From: Tardiphaga sp.
GTDB taxonomy: Bacteria > Pseudomonadota > Alphaproteobacteria > Rhizobiales > Xanthobacteraceae
DNA: 5,321 nucleotides
NCBI GenBank assembly: GCA_028290765.1
Contig: JAQGJF010000498.1
Span: 1-5,321 of the forward strand
Direction of reading: 5' to 3'
The notes under the pieces are model-generated. The model had not been told where the DNA came from, did not search any database, and saw only the letters and a program-made list of their open reading frames with translations. Of the stretch, positions 1 to 4,842 are shown one piece after another (the stretch's first letter is position 1; each line of letters begins with the position of its first letter). A program made the translations under genes and the position numbers.

Positions 1-154
1 CCACTGCGCCGGCGGCATGCGCTCGGCGCTGGCGGCCAAGACCGCGCACGACATGGGACTGAAGCCGGTGGCACATCTCGGCGGCGGCTTCGCCGCCTGG
101 CGTGACGCCGGCGGCCCGGTGGAAAAAGTCGAGCCGCGCAAGGCCAAGTCGTAA
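1..154 (+). CDS. Rhodanese-like domain protein, C-terminal end only (5' end outside window)
   Basis: The fragment reads in frame from base 2 to a TAA at 152-154 and gives 50 residues. It opens at the catalytic loop of a rhodanese domain, HCAGGMRS, which fits the C-x-x-G-x-R persulfide-forming loop; the active cysteine is codon 5-7. The following GLKPVAHLGGGFAAWRDAGGP is the usual last strand and helix of a rhodanese, where the LxGGxxxW motif sits. The end is a short basic tail (KVEPRKAKS). Rhodaneses move sulfane sulfur from a donor to a thiophilic acceptor through a cysteine persulfide. Because this is the last part of the domain, the protein is either a single-domain rhodanese or ends in one; the missing 5' part cannot be judged. 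It is convergent with the next gene, with 23 bases between stops and no clear hairpin. The domain call is firm; substrate and partner are unknown. Confidence 0.88.
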   Translation, partial: HCAGGMRSALAAKTAHDMGLKPVAHLGGGFAAWRDAGGPVEKVEPRKAKS

Positions 155-177
155 GGAAGGCCTCTACCCCATCCCCG

Positions 178-939
178 CTAGCGCTTGTTCGCCTTGTCGA
201 ACAGCTTGCGCGTTTCGGGGTCCATCTGCTTGCGCATGAACTCCAACATCTTGGCCGGATCCTGCGCCGCCTTCTGCAACTCGTCGTCGTCCGTGTCGTC
301 GGCCTCGTCGGCGGCTGCAGGCTTCGGCGTCGGGTTGATGCATTCGCCGCTGCCGCTGACCACCTTCACGAGCTTGCCTTTGTCGAAGCTGTGCGAACAC
401 AGCACGACTTCGCCAACGCCGGGCGCGACGTTTTTGGTGCAGGAGGATTGCTCCGTGGTGCCGGCAACGGTGGTCGAGATCTGGCAATTCACCTGGCAGC
501 TCGTTTCCGTCGGATAGGGATTGGCGATCATCGCGTCGAACGAATGGCCGTCGGCGGAAATCCGGCAGATGAAGCTGCCGGACTTGACCGCCGGCGCCGT
601 GGCGACAGGCGCCGGCGCGGCCGGCGCGGTCGCGGCTCTGCCGCCCTTGCAGCTGTCTTCCGAGGAAATGACTTTCTTGTAATACGGCTCGGGCTTGTCG
701 AAATCGCACAGCGAATGCGCCTTTGCGAGCGGCGGCGTGTTGCCGCCGCAACTGATCTGCTGCACGCCGATTTTGGTGTCGACCTGGCACTTCACCGCGC
801 AATTCTTCTCTCCGCCGGCGCCGTTGTCGGTGACGACGTTGATGGATTTTCCTTCCGGCGAGATGATGCAGCCGGCCTCGGCGCGTGGCGCCAGACAGGC
901 CATGGCGAGCAGAACCGCGAAGCCAAAATTTCTCATCAT
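178..939 (-). CDS. Secreted cysteine-rich protein with two six-Cys modules, family not recognised
   Basis: This encodes 253 residues. The N-terminus is a signal peptide: MMRN, a hydrophobic core (FGFAVLLAMACLA), then a likely signal peptidase I site after AEA at residue 22. The sequence before C24 lacks a proper lipobox, so a lipoprotein is less likely. The mature protein has two modules with cysteines at 24, 47, 51, 64, 78, 97 and 125, 148, 152, 167, 181, 200. Spacings are 23-4-13-14-19 and 23-4-15-14-19, so this is an internal duplication and probably three disulfides per module in the periplasm or outside. An Ala/Pro linker (about 102-118) joins them. The C-terminus has an acidic run (ADEADDTDDDE, 210-220) and then a charged helix ending in KR. 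The start at 939 is chosen because the signal peptide begins there and AGGG lies 7 bases upstream; an in-frame ATG at 1038 would add 33 residues unlike a signal peptide. I do not recognise the family; function is unknown. It is divergent from the LVIVD gene. Confidence 0.85.
   Translation of the reverse strand: MMRNFGFAVLLAMACLAPRAEAGCIISPEGKSINVVTDNGAGGEKNCAVKCQVDTKIGVQQISCGGNTPPLAKAHSLCDFDKPEPYYKKVISSEDSCKGGRAATAPAAPAPVATAPAVKSGSFICRISADGHSFDAMIANPYPTETSCQVNCQISTTVAGTTEQSSCTKNVAPGVGEVVLCSHSFDKGKLVKVVSGSGECINPTPKPAAADEADDTDDDELQKAAQDPAKMLEFMRKQMDPETRKLFDKANKR
340..870 (-). repeat. Protein-level tandem duplication: two six-cysteine modules
   Basis: Module 1 covers bases 649-870 (residues 24-97) and module 2 covers 340-567 (residues 125-200). 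Shared landmarks are C-x-I-S-x-x-G-x-S at the start, C-x-V-x-C-Q in the middle, L-C before the fifth spacing, and a K-V-[IV]-S stretch before the last cysteine. The cysteine frame is kept, with only a two-residue difference in one gap. Most other residues and the DNA have diverged, so the duplication is old, not a recent copy. Confidence 0.85.
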
Positions 940-946
940 GAAAATA

Positions 947-950
947 CCCT
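947..950 (-). promoter_or_regulatory. Ribosome binding site deciding the start at 939
   Basis: On the minus strand AGGG lies 7 bases before the ATG at 939. It supports the signal-peptide start over the upstream in-frame ATG at 1038. A second ATG directly follows (936) and cannot be excluded. Confidence 0.6.
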
Positions 951-1137
951 GAGGCGGAAGATGCCGCTGCCGGTGGTCGCATCCAAACGGAGTTGGGTTC
1001 ACGGCCTCCCGGCCGCCGCATGGTGCGGCGCGATGCATTTCTATGAGGGCAAAGGGCGCGCCTTGAATTGACCTGTGGACAAGTCGGCGCCTATGTTCCG
1101 AGACACATAATAATCAAAACAATTCCGCGGAAACCCC

Positions 1138-1141
1138 AGGA
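1138..1141 (+). promoter_or_regulatory. Ribosome binding site deciding the start at 1149
   Basis: AGGA lies 7 bases before the ATG at 1149. It supports the twin-arginine signal start over an upstream in-frame TTG at 1068, which would place 27 unlikely residues before the signal and overlaps the best promoter candidate. Confidence 0.6.
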
Positions 1142-1148
1142 TCACATC

Positions 1149-2447
1149 ATGTCTGTCAGTCGACGCTCAGCCTTGGGCGCCATCGCCGGCTTTTCGGCCG
1201 CCGTCGCGCTTCCTTCGATCGTTCGCGGCGCCGCGCCAACACCCACCGGCAAGATCAAGCATCTCGCCTTCAGCGACCAGGGCGGCCGTCCCGACGGCGT
1301 CCAGGTCATGGTCAGCCGCAATCATCTTTATGTCGGCCACATGTTCAGCAACGGCTTTACGATCATGGACGTGGCCGATCCGTCGAAACCGAAGCCACTG
1401 CAGTTCGTCGCCGCACCGCCGAATACGCGAACGCATCATCTGCAGACCAATGGCGATTTGATGCTGATCGTCTGCGGCGCCGACATCCCGACCATCGGCA
1501 AATACAATCCGTCGTTCTCCTATTACGGCCAGTCCTATGCCGGCAGCGTATCGGGACGGGCGGATTTCACCGCCGGATTGAAATTCTACGACATCTCCAA
1601 GCCGGCCGCGCCGGTCGAGATTGCATTTTTGCCGATTCCCGGCATCGGCCTCAACCGGCTGTGGTGGACCGGCGGCCGCTACGCCTATGTTTCGGCGCAT
1701 ATGGACGGCTTCACCGATCATATGCTGGTGATCGTCGACATGAAGGAGCCGACCAAGCCGGTGATCGCCGGGCGCTGGTGGATACCGGGGATGTGGCGCG
1801 AGGGCGGCGAAGTGCCGAGCTGGAAGAATCGCGTGGCGCTGCATCACATGATCGTGGCGGGCGACCTCGGCTACGCCGCATGGCGCGATGGCGGATTTAC
1901 GATTCTGAATATTGCCGATCCAGCCAGCATCAAGGTGGTGTCGCGCGTCAACACCTCGCCGCCCTTTTCCGGCGGCACCCACACGCCGTTGCCGCTGCCG
2001 GGCCGGAAGCTGGCGGTGATGCTGGAAGAGTCCAACGGCTTCAACTGTTCGAAAGGGCTGAGCTACACCTGGCTCTATGACGTACGCGTGCCGGAAAACC
2101 CGGTCTCGATTTCGACGCTGCCCAATCCGACCGAGCAATCCTGGTGCCGTCCCGGCGAAAATTTCGGGCCGCATAACCTGCATGAAAACCGGCCGGAGAG
2201 TTTTCAGAGCGAAGAGATGCTGTTCGCCACCTACCACAATGCGGGCTTGCGCATCTTCGACATCCGCGATGCTTTTGCGCCCAAGGAAACCGCTAGCTTC
2301 GTGGCGCCGCCACCCGCGAAAATTCTCGACCCCAGGCCCGGCAACGCGCTGGCGCCGCAGTCCTGCGACATCAACGTGCAGAGCAATGGCGTCATGTATA
2401 TGAGCGACTGGAATGGCGGGTTGAACGTCCTCGAATATACCGGGTAG
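1149..2447 (+). CDS. Exported LVIVD-repeat beta-propeller protein
   Basis: This encodes 432 residues. It starts MSVSRRSALGAIAGF, a twin-arginine signal (SRR at 4-6, hydrophobic core to about 22, likely cleavage near RGA at 26-28), so it is probably folded before Tat export to the periplasm. The rest carries repeated strand motifs of the LVIVD type: GFTIMDV (69), GLKFYDI (143), MLVIVDM (192), GFTILNI (249), TWLYDV (307), GLRIFDI (366) and a terminal GLNVLEY (424). Most are followed by a P-x-x-P turn. From the third on they recur every 57-60 residues, which fits a seven-bladed propeller. Histidines recur near the start of blade strands (H96/H97, H232/H233, H278, H342/H345, H363), a possible metal site. 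There are four cysteines (109, 300, 333, 406). LVIVD proteins are widespread in bacteria but mostly without a known activity; no enzymatic role is assigned here. Its own promoter lies upstream and a strong hairpin follows. Confidence 0.88.
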   Translation: MSVSRRSALGAIAGFSAAVALPSIVRGAAPTPTGKIKHLAFSDQGGRPDGVQVMVSRNHLYVGHMFSNGFTIMDVADPSKPKPLQFVAAPPNTRTHHLQTNGDLMLIVCGADIPTIGKYNPSFSYYGQSYAGSVSGRADFTAGLKFYDISKPAAPVEIAFLPIPGIGLNRLWWTGGRYAYVSAHMDGFTDHMLVIVDMKEPTKPVIAGRWWIPGMWREGGEVPSWKNRVALHHMIVAGDLGYAAWRDGGFTILNIADPASIKVVSRVNTSPPFSGGTHTPLPLPGRKLAVMLEESNGFNCSKGLSYTWLYDVRVPENPVSISTLPNPTEQSWCRPGENFGPHNLHENRPESFQSEEMLFATYHNAGLRIFDIRDAFAPKETASFVAPPPAKILDPRPGNALAPQSCDINVQSNGVMYMSDWNGGLNVLEYTG

Positions 2448-2466
2448 GGAACTTTCGTGAGTTCCC
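2447..2466. repeat. Short inverted repeat at the stop of the LVIVD gene
   Basis: GGGAACT (2447-2453) and AGTTCCC (2460-2466) form a perfect 7-bp stem with a 6-base loop, starting on the last base of the stop codon. It sits 11 bases before the larger hairpin, so the two may act together at the 3' end of the transcript. It could also be a protein site; nothing decides this. Confidence 0.5.
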
Positions 2467-2477
2467 GACCACGGAAG

Positions 2478-2516
2478 ATGAACCTCGCCTGAAAGCCGAT
2501 TTCAGGCGAGGTTCAT
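2478..2516 (+). terminator. Strong 17-bp hairpin, probable terminator or 3' stabiliser of the LVIVD mRNA
   Basis: ATGAACCTCGCCTGAAA (2478-2494) is perfectly matched by its reverse complement (2500-2516) around a 5-base loop, GCCGA. The stem starts 31 bases after the stop codon. There is no T-run after it (GGACCCGG follows), so it is not a textbook intrinsic terminator. In high-GC alphaproteobacteria such stems without U-tracts are common at gene ends and may pause polymerase or protect the mRNA 3' end. Being symmetric, it reads the same on either strand. Confidence 0.65.
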
Positions 2517-2549
2517 GGACCCGGATTGATCATGCGGCATCCGATCGAT

Positions 2550-2553
2550 GAGG
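2550..2553 (+). promoter_or_regulatory. Ribosome binding site favouring the start at 2560
   Basis: GAGG lies 6 bases before the ATG at 2560. The in-frame ATG at 2548 has no comparable site upstream, so the shorter 74-residue product is preferred. Confidence 0.5.
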
Positions 2554-2559
2554 CCTGCC

Positions 2560-2784
2560 ATGAGCAATCTGCTGTTCTTTCGCCGTTCCTGTGCCTATCG
2601 CCATGCGGCGCGCACCGAACTGCACAAGGCGCGTTCGCTGCCGCGTGGAATGGAGCGCGACCAGGCCTTGCAGCGCGTCAGGGCGCTGCGCGACCTGGCC
2701 CGCGACGAGGCCTGGCTGGAGGGGCAAACCCTGCGGATATATCGCGGCGATCATCAGTTCGTGATCGCGGTCGCCAACGCCTGA
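2560..2784 (+). CDS. Small conserved-looking hypothetical protein, 74 aa
   Basis: The product starts MSNLLFFRRSCAYRH and is basic and mostly helical by eye from about residue 19 to 55, followed by a short strand-like end (RIYRGDHQFVIAVANA). The stretch TELHKARSLPRGMERDQ then ALQRVRALRD...DEAWL resembles a pattern I recall from many short, unnamed alphaproteobacterial proteins (L-x-x-x-A-R-x-L-P-x-G-x-x-R-D, then an Arg-rich helix ending in W-L). That is memory, not a search. Codon third positions are strongly G/C, which supports translation in this frame. There is no signal peptide or membrane segment, so it is probably cytoplasmic. It starts only 43 bases after the 17-bp hairpin, leaving little room for its own promoter. 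An ATG at 2548 would add four residues. Function is unknown. Confidence 0.65.
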   Translation: MSNLLFFRRSCAYRHAARTELHKARSLPRGMERDQALQRVRALRDLARDEAWLEGQTLRIYRGDHQFVIAVANA

Positions 2785-2861
2785 TTGCCTAGCATCGCTG
2801 CCGGCGCCGGATTCCGTGCGCGACGCGCCTCGACCACGCTCTGCCTGCGATAGTCGCGGTC

Positions 2862-2890
2862 CCGGTTTTCCTGATACACAGGAATCCCGG
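2862..2890. promoter_or_regulatory. Dyad upstream of the sulfurtransferase, possible operator or leader hairpin
   Basis: The core is TTCCTG-ATACA-CAGGAA (2868-2884), flanked symmetrically by CCGG on both sides (2862-2865 and 2887-2890), with a TT/TC mismatch between. Both parts share the same centre at base 2876, so 10 of 12 positions pair. It ends 11 bases before the ribosome binding site (AGAAGG, 2902-2907) of the gene at 2915. It could be a regulator site or an mRNA hairpin; the regulator is not known. Confidence 0.4.
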
Positions 2891-2914
2891 ATCCGATCAG
2901 CAGAAGGCAACGCC

Positions 2915-3772
2915 ATGGCATCGAACGACGACCCGCTGGTTTCCACAGACTGGCTCGCGGCCCGTCTCGACGATCCGAAAGTGCGGATCATCGATGCGTC
3001 GTTCAAGCTGCCGGGCGTGCTACCGCTGCCTGCGGACGACTACCTCAAGGTCCATATTCCCGGCGCGGTGTTCTTCAACGTCGACGAGATCGCCGACCGG
3101 GCCGATTCCCTGCCGCATATGTATCCCGATGCGAAGCAGTTCGCGCATGACGTCGCCGAACTCGGCATTTCCTCCGGCAACACCGTGGTGGCCTATGATG
3201 CTGGCGGCTGGGTCGCTGCGCCGCGGGCGTGGTGGATGTTTCTGTCGTTCGGCCACACCAAGGTAAAGGTACTGGACGGCGGATTGCAGAAATGGCTGCG
3301 CGAGGGCCGCCCGACTCATTCCGGCAAGGTCGTATCGAAGCAGGGGCGCTTCGAGGCGAAACTCGACCCGGATTTCGTGCGCAGCCGGCAGGAGCTGGTT
3401 GGCAACCTGACGAGCCACGCCGAGCAACTTGTCGATGCCCGTCCGCGCCCGCGCTTCGAGGGCAGCGTGGCCGAGCCGAGGCCCGGGCTGCGCTCGGGTC
3501 ATATTCCTGGCAGCCGCAACGTGCCCTATGGCGAGTTATTCGATGCTTCGACGGGCGCGATGAGACCGCTCGAGGAATTGCGCAAGGCGTTCACCGGCGC
3601 TGGCGTCGATCTGGCGCGACCGATCGTGACCACCTGCGGCTCCGGCGTCTCGGCCGCGGTGCTGACGCTGGCGCTGTATCGGTTGGGCGTGCGCGGCACC
3701 GCGCTGTATGACGGATCCTGGGCCGAATGGGGCTTGCCGGAAGGACCGCCGGTCGCGACCGGCCCGGCGTAA
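2915..3772 (+). CDS. sseA: 3-mercaptopyruvate-type sulfurtransferase (two rhodanese domains)
   Basis: At 285 residues it is close to E. coli SseA (281). The N-terminal rhodanese domain (about 8-130) is the inactive one: where the catalytic cysteine would be it reads AYDAGGWVAAPRAWW, then LDGGLQKW. The C-terminal domain (about 160-280) has DARPRPRFEG (174-183), EPRPGLRSGHIPG (187-199) and the active loop CGSGVSA with C241, the only cysteine in the protein. CGSGV[ST] is the loop of mercaptopyruvate sulfurtransferases; thiosulfate rhodaneses usually have CRKGVT. R180 and R189 lie where substrate-binding arginines are expected. The family moves sulfur from 3-mercaptopyruvate to a thiol or cyanide, giving pyruvate. 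No signal peptide is seen, so it is cytoplasmic. The ATG at 2915 has AGAAGG 7 bases upstream; an in-frame GTG at 2816 is rejected because it adds 33 residues before the domain. It is convergent with the next gene (6 bases between stops). Substrate preference is inferred from the loop only. Confidence 0.93.
   Translation: MASNDDPLVSTDWLAARLDDPKVRIIDASFKLPGVLPLPADDYLKVHIPGAVFFNVDEIADRADSLPHMYPDAKQFAHDVAELGISSGNTVVAYDAGGWVAAPRAWWMFLSFGHTKVKVLDGGLQKWLREGRPTHSGKVVSKQGRFEAKLDPDFVRSRQELVGNLTSHAEQLVDARPRPRFEGSVAEPRPGLRSGHIPGSRNVPYGELFDASTGAMRPLEELRKAFTGAGVDLARPIVTTCGSGVSAAVLTLALYRLGVRGTALYDGSWAEWGLPEGPPVATGPA
3748..3763. repeat. 16-bp perfect palindrome at the 3' end of the sulfurtransferase gene
   Basis: GCCGGTCGCGACCGGC reads the same on both strands and lies within the last codons of the gene, 6 bases before its stop codon. 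The next gene converges on it with 6 bases between stops, and no other hairpin is visible there, so this could serve as a shared end for both transcripts. It may equally be a chance product of GC-rich coding for ATGPA. Confidence 0.4.
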
Positions 3773-3778
3773 TGCCGC

Positions 3779-4507
3779 TCAGTTTTGCCGGGTGGGACGA
3801 TCGGGTACCGGCAGGGGCTCGAAAAATCCGAGCGTAACGGGTTTTGGCGGAACGATTCGGGGGCGCACGATCCGGCGTCGTTTGATCCGGGGGCGCGTTT
3901 GTGCGCGCTTGCCGGACGTTGCCAGCGGCGTTTTCGAAGCCGCTTTCGGGTCGATGGTTACCTCGGGTCCGCCCAGCGTGGCGATCTTCATGGCGGCGGC
4001 TTTGGCGCTGGCGTCGGCCGGCAGGCTCGAGGGCTCGGCGGTCGCAGTCGTCTCTATCGCCGCGGCTTGAACTTCGAGCGGCGGAACGGCGGTCTCGGCG
4101 CGCGCCGGCGTTTCGATTGATGCGGGCGCCTCGGCGGACGGTTCTGTCGGCTGATCGGCTGGCTTCGGTTTTTCTTCGGACGGAGCCGCCGTATTCAGCG
4201 CGGCCAATTTTTCCGGTTCCGCCGATTTTTCCGGTTCCGCCGCGCTCGACGACGGCTGTTCGGGGGGCGCTGCCGAACGGTCAGGATTGCTCTGGCCCGG
4301 CGGAGTATCCACGCGCAGCAGCGCCAGCGTCGGCCTCGTGGTTTCCACAGGCTGGGCGAACACCGGCTCGGGCTGGGCGCGCCTGTTCGGCAGGCTGGCA
4401 AATTCCTCGTGCGCGGAGCGCAGCAGCGCCGCCGCACCAAGGCCGAAAATCAACATCGACATCGACAGCACGATCGCAACGAACAGGAAACGGAGGCCGG
4501 GCAGCAT
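3779..4507 (-). CDS. Membrane-anchored Ala/Pro/Glu-rich protein with basic C-terminal tail, unknown function
   Basis: It encodes 242 residues. One hydrophobic segment (about 7-29, FLFVAIVLSMSMLIFGLGAA) follows a short N-terminus with R6 and has no clear cleavage site, so it is best read as an inner-membrane anchor with the rest in the periplasm. Residues about 45-190 are low-complexity, rich in Ala, Pro, Glu, Ser and Thr, likely disordered, with a repeated AEPEK (about 90-100). The tail is sharply different: ten Arg/Lys between 200 and 217 (TRPRIKRRRIVRPRIV), then PPKPVTLGFFEPLPVP. This segregation of acidic linker and basic end is the notable feature. It recalls Pro-rich periplasm-spanning linkers such as in TonB, but there is no TonB C-terminal domain. 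The start has only a weak ribosome site (GGCGGA, 9 bases upstream). I do not recognise the family; basic-tail binding to peptidoglycan, LPS or nucleic acid would be speculation. Confidence 0.75.
   Translation of the reverse strand: MLPGLRFLFVAIVLSMSMLIFGLGAAALLRSAHEEFASLPNRRAQPEPVFAQPVETTRPTLALLRVDTPPGQSNPDRSAAPPEQPSSSAAEPEKSAEPEKLAALNTAAPSEEKPKPADQPTEPSAEAPASIETPARAETAVPPLEVQAAAIETTATAEPSSLPADASAKAAAMKIATLGGPEVTIDPKAASKTPLATSGKRAQTRPRIKRRRIVRPRIVPPKPVTLGFFEPLPVPDRPTRQN
4207..4242. repeat. Perfect 18-base tandem duplication coding for AEPEK repeats
   Basis: ATTTTTCCGGTTCCGCCG occurs twice in direct succession (4207-4224 and 4225-4242) with no mismatch. Eighteen bases are six codons, so the frame of the minus-strand gene is kept and the copies encode successive A-E-P-E-K-S/L units. 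The exact identity suggests recent slippage in the linker region. Confidence 0.9.
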
Positions 4508-4739
4508 GACGGGTGTTCCGCCTTCGTCTGGTGCGAAGGTTCTCGAGCCATCTGGGACGCGGTGACAACACAGGGATCATCTGCCTCGCGGTGCGGCGAT
4601 CGTCGCCAACGCCAAGTCACTGCGAATCAGGGTGAATCCAGAATAGCGCAAGTGCGGGAACCCGCTCGTTAAAAATGACCGGCGGACCCTTTTGCCGCCG
4701 TCACGGCCGGTTCGCTCAATATTGATCGCGGCAATGAGA

Positions 4740-4759
4740 CGAAATCCCGAGCGATTTCG
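4740..4759. repeat. 7-bp inverted repeat upstream of the Pro-rich secreted gene
   Basis: CGAAATC (4740-4746) and GATTTCG (4753-4759) pair perfectly around CCGAGC, about 85 bases before the start of the plus-strand gene. The position suits an operator or a leader hairpin, but no matching regulator is apparent. Confidence 0.3.
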
Positions 4760-4832
4760 CGGAATTGTCTTGAATGCGCCGCTATCCTGCGGCATCTGCC
4801 ATTAACGGTCCGGTGTCGGCTTGGATTTATAC

Positions 4833-4837
4833 AAGGG
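4833..4837 (+). promoter_or_regulatory. Ribosome binding site choosing between two adjacent ATGs
   Basis: AAGGG ends 2 bases before the ATG at 4840 and 5 bases before the ATG at 4843. The wider gap is the more usual one, so 4843 is preferred. The difference is a single methionine. Confidence 0.5.
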
Positions 4838-4842
4838 CGATG

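Larger units (their letters stand above)
940..1148. promoter_or_regulatory. Divergent intergenic region, promoters for the Cys-rich and LVIVD genes
   Basis: This 209-base gap separates two divergent genes, so it should hold both promoters. For the plus gene the best sigma-70-like candidate is TTGACC (1068-1073) with TATGTT (1092-1097), an 18-base spacer, 52 bases before the ATG. For the minus gene only a weak pair is seen: TTGGAT (complement of 981-986) and CATCTT (complement of 958-963), 17 bases apart. A small hairpin, CGGCC-TCCC-GGCCG, lies at 1002-1015. I see no clear operator. Promoter positions are inferences from consensus matching by eye. Confidence 0.4.
4508..4842. promoter_or_regulatory. 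335-base divergent intergenic region without a supported gene
   Basis: The two flanking genes diverge from here, so both promoters should lie inside, but I find no convincing -35/-10 pair for either. Base composition is less GC-rich between about 4610 and 4680. Small inverted repeats are visible: GGCGA-TCG-TCGCC (4595-4607), GCGGG-AA-CCCGC (4654-4665), CGGCGG/CCGCCG around a 9-base loop (4680-4700), and CGAAATC-CCGAGC-GATTTCG (4740-4759). Each is short enough to occur by chance. A TATACA at 4828-4833 is too close to the ATG to be a usual -10 box. Short ORFs here lack coding character. Confidence 0.45.

Noticed and set aside
940..1038. N-terminal extension of the Cys-rich protein from an in-frame ATG at 1038
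   Set aside because: The added 33 residues look like translated promoter sequence, a proper signal peptide starts at 939, and AGGG is well placed for 939.
391..1071. 226-codon plus-strand frame over the Cys-rich gene
   Set aside because: Arg- and Gly-rich shadow translation; the opposite strand has a signal peptide and duplicated cysteine modules in frame.
1068..1148. TTG start for the LVIVD gene at 1068
   Set aside because: It would bury the twin-arginine signal 27 residues inside the protein; AGGA is well spaced for the ATG at 1149.
1167..2237. Long open frame of 356 codons on the minus strand
   Set aside because: It is fully antisense to the LVIVD gene, rich in Arg/His/Gly as expected from a shadow of GC-rich coding sequence, and has no recognisable domain.
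2530..3006. 158-codon minus-strand frame over the small ORF and the start of the sulfurtransferase
   Set aside because: It overlaps a firm gene start and its product has no recognisable feature; the plus-strand 74-codon frame has better codon use and a ribosome site.
4654..4669. GGAAC followed by CGTT, resembling an EcfG general stress promoter
   Set aside because: The two elements are only about 5 bases apart, whereas the EcfG pattern needs about 16-17.
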